Shown: in pieces, positions 62,119 through 64,000 of the stretch
Layout of the letters: each line of letters opens with the position of its first letter
Position numbering within the stretch: the stretch's first letter is position 1
NCBI RefSeq assembly: GCF_014779595.1
Contig: NZ_JACXZT010000019.1
Location: 349,185 to 413,184 of the forward strand
Direction: 5' to 3'
From: Halomonas sp. ML-15
Lineage (GTDB): Bacteria; Pseudomonadota; Gammaproteobacteria; Pseudomonadales; Halomonadaceae
DNA length: 64,000 nt
The notes under the pieces: generated by a model
Told to the model about the DNA's origin: nothing
Seen by the model: the letters and a program-made list of their open reading frames with translations, nothing else
Databases searched by the model: none
Position numbers and translations under genes: made by a program

Positions 62119-63018
62119 ATGAATCCGAGCATCCAGCAGCTGCGTGCCTTCGTTGCCGCGGCACAGTCATCCAGCCTCGCCGAGGCTAGCGAGCGCATTC
62201 ACCTCTCCCAGCCGGCGATCTCCATCGCCCTGCGCAAACTGGAAGAGACGGTGGGCGGTGCCCTGTTCTCACGCGCCACGCGCCAGCTCACCCTGACACC
62301 GGAAGGTGACGCCTTCCTGCCGGTGGCGATACGGCTGCTGCATGACTGGTCGGAAGCTTTCGAGGACCTGGAAGAGCGCTTTTCCAAGCAGCGCGGCAAG
62401 GTGACGGTCGCCGCCCTGCCCACCTTGGCAGCAGGACTGCTACCCGCCATCATCGCGACCTTTCACGACCGCTACCCGCGTATCAACCTGAGTCTTCACG
62501 ATGTGCTGGCCGAGCAGGTCAGTCAGATGGTGAGCGAGGGTCGCGCCGACCTGGGCTTGTCGGTGGTGCCGCACGACGCCGAGGAGCTGGCCTTTACACC
62601 GGTGTTGGAAGATCGCTATGTCGCCGTCTGCCCCAGCGGGCATCCTCTCCTGGAGCAGCAAAGCGTCGAGTGGAAGCAGCTGGCCGGTCACCCGTTCATC
62701 GGTATCAACCGTTTATCCAGTTCACGCCAGGATATCGACCGCATCATGGCTGACGTCGGCGCGCCGCTGGATATTCTCTGTGATGCCAGCCAGATTGCCA
62801 CCGTGGGCCGCATGGTGGCCGCGGGGCTCGGCATCAGCGTACTGCCGCAGCTGAGCTTTCGGCAGATCGCCACCGGGGGCATCGACTACCGGCCGCTGAT
62901 CTCACCAGACGTCAAACGACCGCTGGGCATCGTCATGCGGCGTCGTCACGCGCCATCGGCTGCCGCCGCTGCGCTACAGTCGCTGATCATGGAACACGTC
63001 GAAGCGGGATGGCGGTGA
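62119..63018 (+). CDS. LysR-family transcriptional regulator
   Basis: A 299-residue regulator with a helix-turn-helix (IQQLRAFVAAAQSSSLAEASERIHLSQPAISIALRKLE, about residues 5-42) and an effector domain. It is divergent from the TAXI-TRAP/AtuA operon, which it most likely controls. The region before the ATG (ACTTTATAA) has no Shine-Dalgarno sequence, unlike nearly all other genes here. The start could be leaderless or translated weakly. Confidence 0.88.
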   Translation: MNPSIQQLRAFVAAAQSSSLAEASERIHLSQPAISIALRKLEETVGGALFSRATRQLTLTPEGDAFLPVAIRLLHDWSEAFEDLEERFSKQRGKVTVAALPTLAAGLLPAIIATFHDRYPRINLSLHDVLAEQVSQMVSEGRADLGLSVVPHDAEELAFTPVLEDRYVAVCPSGHPLLEQQSVEWKQLAGHPFIGINRLSSSRQDIDRIMADVGAPLDILCDASQIATVGRMVAAGLGISVLPQLSFRQIATGGIDYRPLISPDVKRPLGIVMRRRHAPSAAAAALQSLIMEHVEAGWR

Positions 63019-63091
63019 AGGGGGCTGTCGGCCCTTGTGCGTCAGCGGGGTGACTGGTCAAAATAGTCGGCTGCCATCATCGAGAGTTCGC

Positions 63092-63577
63092 ATGGATATT
63101 ACCCCGATTACCCGCGACGACTTCCGGGCCTTTTGGCCGACCTTCCAGGCCATCGTCGAGGCGCAGGAGACCTACGCCTTCGACCCGAACATGGATTTCG
63201 ATAGCGCCTGGCGGCTGTGGTGCGAGCTTCCCCAGTTCACCTTCGTCGTCAAGCAGGACGGCGAGCTGCTCGGCTCCTACTACCTCAAGCCCAACGCCGC
63301 CGGGCCCGGCGACCATATCTGCAACTGCGGCTATATGGTCACCCCCCAGGCCCGCGGCAAGGGCGTGGCGCGCGCCATGTGCGAGCACTCCCAGCGGGTC
63401 GCCATCGATGCCGGCTACCTGGCCATGCAGTTCAACGCCGTGGTGGCCACCAACGAGGTGGCCATTCGCCTATGGCAGAAGCTCGGCTTCGAGATCATCG
63501 GCACGGTGCCGGGCGGCTACCGCCACCGCGAGCTGGGGCTGGTGGATACCCGCATCATGTACAAGGCGCTACGCTAG
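63092..63577 (+). CDS. GNAT-family N-acetyltransferase
   Basis: A 161-residue acetyltransferase. The acetyl-CoA loop is CGYMVTPQARGKGVARAM (R/Q-x-x-G-x-G type), preceded by a beta-strand core and followed by AVVATNEVAIRLWQKLGFEIIGTVPGGY, the usual GNAT C-terminal part. MDITPITRDD is chosen as the start. The acceptor substrate is unknown. It is convergent with the FmdB-type gene. Confidence 0.88.
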   Translation: MDITPITRDDFRAFWPTFQAIVEAQETYAFDPNMDFDSAWRLWCELPQFTFVVKQDGELLGSYYLKPNAAGPGDHICNCGYMVTPQARGKGVARAMCEHSQRVAIDAGYLAMQFNAVVATNEVAIRLWQKLGFEIIGTVPGGYRHRELGLVDTRIMYKALR

Positions 63578-63595
63578 CCGGGCCCAGGGCCCGGC
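63577..63595. terminator. Hairpin between convergent genes
   Basis: GCCGGGC and GCCCGGC pair around CCAGG. The stem begins at the last base of the acetyltransferase stop codon. There is no T-run. Confidence 0.5.
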
Positions 63596-63608
63596 CGTCT
63601 ACTGCCAC

Positions 63609-63941
63609 TTAGTGGCTGATCATCCAGGGACGTGCCGACGGAAACATCTTGTTGCCTTCGGCGGTATAGAAGACCATCGGCTTACGCTTGTCATGATGAC
63701 ACCCTCCCTGCTCCCGCTCGCTCAGTGCGTTGCCGTGTCGCGGTTCATGTGCGGCGCGCTCGTTGCGGGCCATGGCCTGGCGCCTCTCCGGCGCCATGTC
63801 CAGCAAGTGCGGGGGCACCAGCAGCACACGAGGTGACAGCGCCTGGCAACTTGGACAAGGCCAGGCCTCACCCGACGCGCTGATGGGGATCAGTTCATGA
63901 AACAGGCCATGCTCGGCGCACTTGTAGTCGTACAGTGGCAT
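63609..63941 (-). CDS. FmdB-family zinc-ribbon protein
   Basis: A 110-residue protein starting MPLYDYKCAEHGLFHELIP, with WPCPSCQALSPRVLLVPP: the CxxH/CxxC zinc-ribbon of the FmdB/AmdB family. The tail is low in similarity and rich in His and Arg. FmdB proteins are often encoded next to formamidase or acetamidase, so such a gene may lie just outside the window. AAGGAG lies before the ATG at 63941, and no gene is seen in the last 59 bases. Confidence 0.87.
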   Translation of the reverse strand: MPLYDYKCAEHGLFHELIPISASGEAWPCPSCQALSPRVLLVPPHLLDMAPERRQAMARNERAAHEPRHGNALSEREQGGCHHDKRKPMVFYTAEGNKMFPSARPWMISH

Positions 63942-64000
63942 GAGTGACTCCTTCACTTCGATCATTCATGGCAGTGGCGTTGACCGCGTCACTTGTCCTT

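Noticed and set aside
62199-62453. Minus-strand frame within the LysR gene
   Set aside because: It is a shadow of the LysR coding sequence with no ribosome site or domain.

Overview
The window looks like chromosomal DNA of a GC-rich gammaproteobacterium, most likely Halomonas or another member of the Halomonadaceae. Dense GC-rich genes, good Shine-Dalgarno sites, and the mix of compatible catabolic islands, TRAP/TTT transporters and nitrate assimilation genes all point that way, but no rRNA or marker gene fixes the species. I saw no tRNA, rRNA, CRISPR array, prophage or intact insertion sequence. One MITE-like element is present at about 50.08-50.34 kb.

Layout. 1-5.9 kb: oxidative L-arabinose island on the minus strand (araF-araG-araH ABC importer, then the start of an IlvD/Edd-type aldonate dehydratase cut by the window edge), with a divergent GbpR-like LysR gene and an L-arabinose/D-galactose 1-dehydrogenase. 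6.1-8.7 kb: DEAD-box RNA helicase with a possible long leader, and a YaiI-family protein. 8.7-16 kb: a LacI-type regulator facing a five-gene sugar cluster (TIM-barrel isomerase, Gfo/Idh/MocA oxidoreductase, CUT2 ABC importer) of unknown substrate. 16-21 kb: glutathionyl-hydroquinone reductase, LysR/pirin pair, M23 peptidoglycan peptidase. 21-31.3 kb: reductive pyrimidine degradation (two NCS1 permeases, beta-ureidopropionase, dihydropyrimidinase, PreT, PreA, RutR-like TetR regulator), with an orphan siderophore-binding protein inside it. 31.3-37.8 kb: nitrate uptake and sensing (NarK/NasA-type MFS porter, NIT-ANTAR regulator NasR, NrtABC importer). 38-41.1 kb: deacetylase, ChrA/PadR, rhodanese. 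41.2-45.6 kb: galactonate operon dgoR-dgoD-dgoK-dgoA plus an SMP-30 lactonase. 45.7-51.6 kb: ABC exporter, DUF1127 protein, MFS exporter, GFA protein, MITE, PLD-type cardiolipin synthase. 51.7-56.7 kb: GntR regulator, FAH hydrolase and a tripartite tricarboxylate transporter with a fused TctA-TctB subunit. 56.7-64 kb: peroxiredoxin, an AtuA-type pair co-transcribed with a TAXI-TRAP transporter under a LysR regulator, a GNAT enzyme and an FmdB zinc-ribbon protein.

How the parts work together. The dehydrogenase at 5 kb belongs to a family that oxidises both L-arabinose and D-galactose. It could therefore feed both the arabonate dehydratase at the left edge and the dgo pathway at 42-45 kb, which has no galactose dehydrogenase of its own. 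The pyrimidine genes form a complete uptake-to-beta-amino-acid route.

The most striking signal is in the nitrate region. The leader of nrtABC has a near-consensus sigma-54 promoter, then a hairpin with hexaloop AACGAC, a second hairpin with hexaloop AACGGC, and an intrinsic terminator that is mutually exclusive with the second hairpin. This is the architecture expected of an ANTAR antitermination target, and the gene just upstream encodes a NIT-ANTAR protein. The nitrate porter gene also has a sigma-54-type promoter and a hairpin with the same AACGGC loop. Other notable points are a strongly structured leader in front of the pyrimidine operon, a 19-bp tandem duplication that has frameshifted the end of codB, and a transcription terminator placed between the TTT binding protein and its permease.
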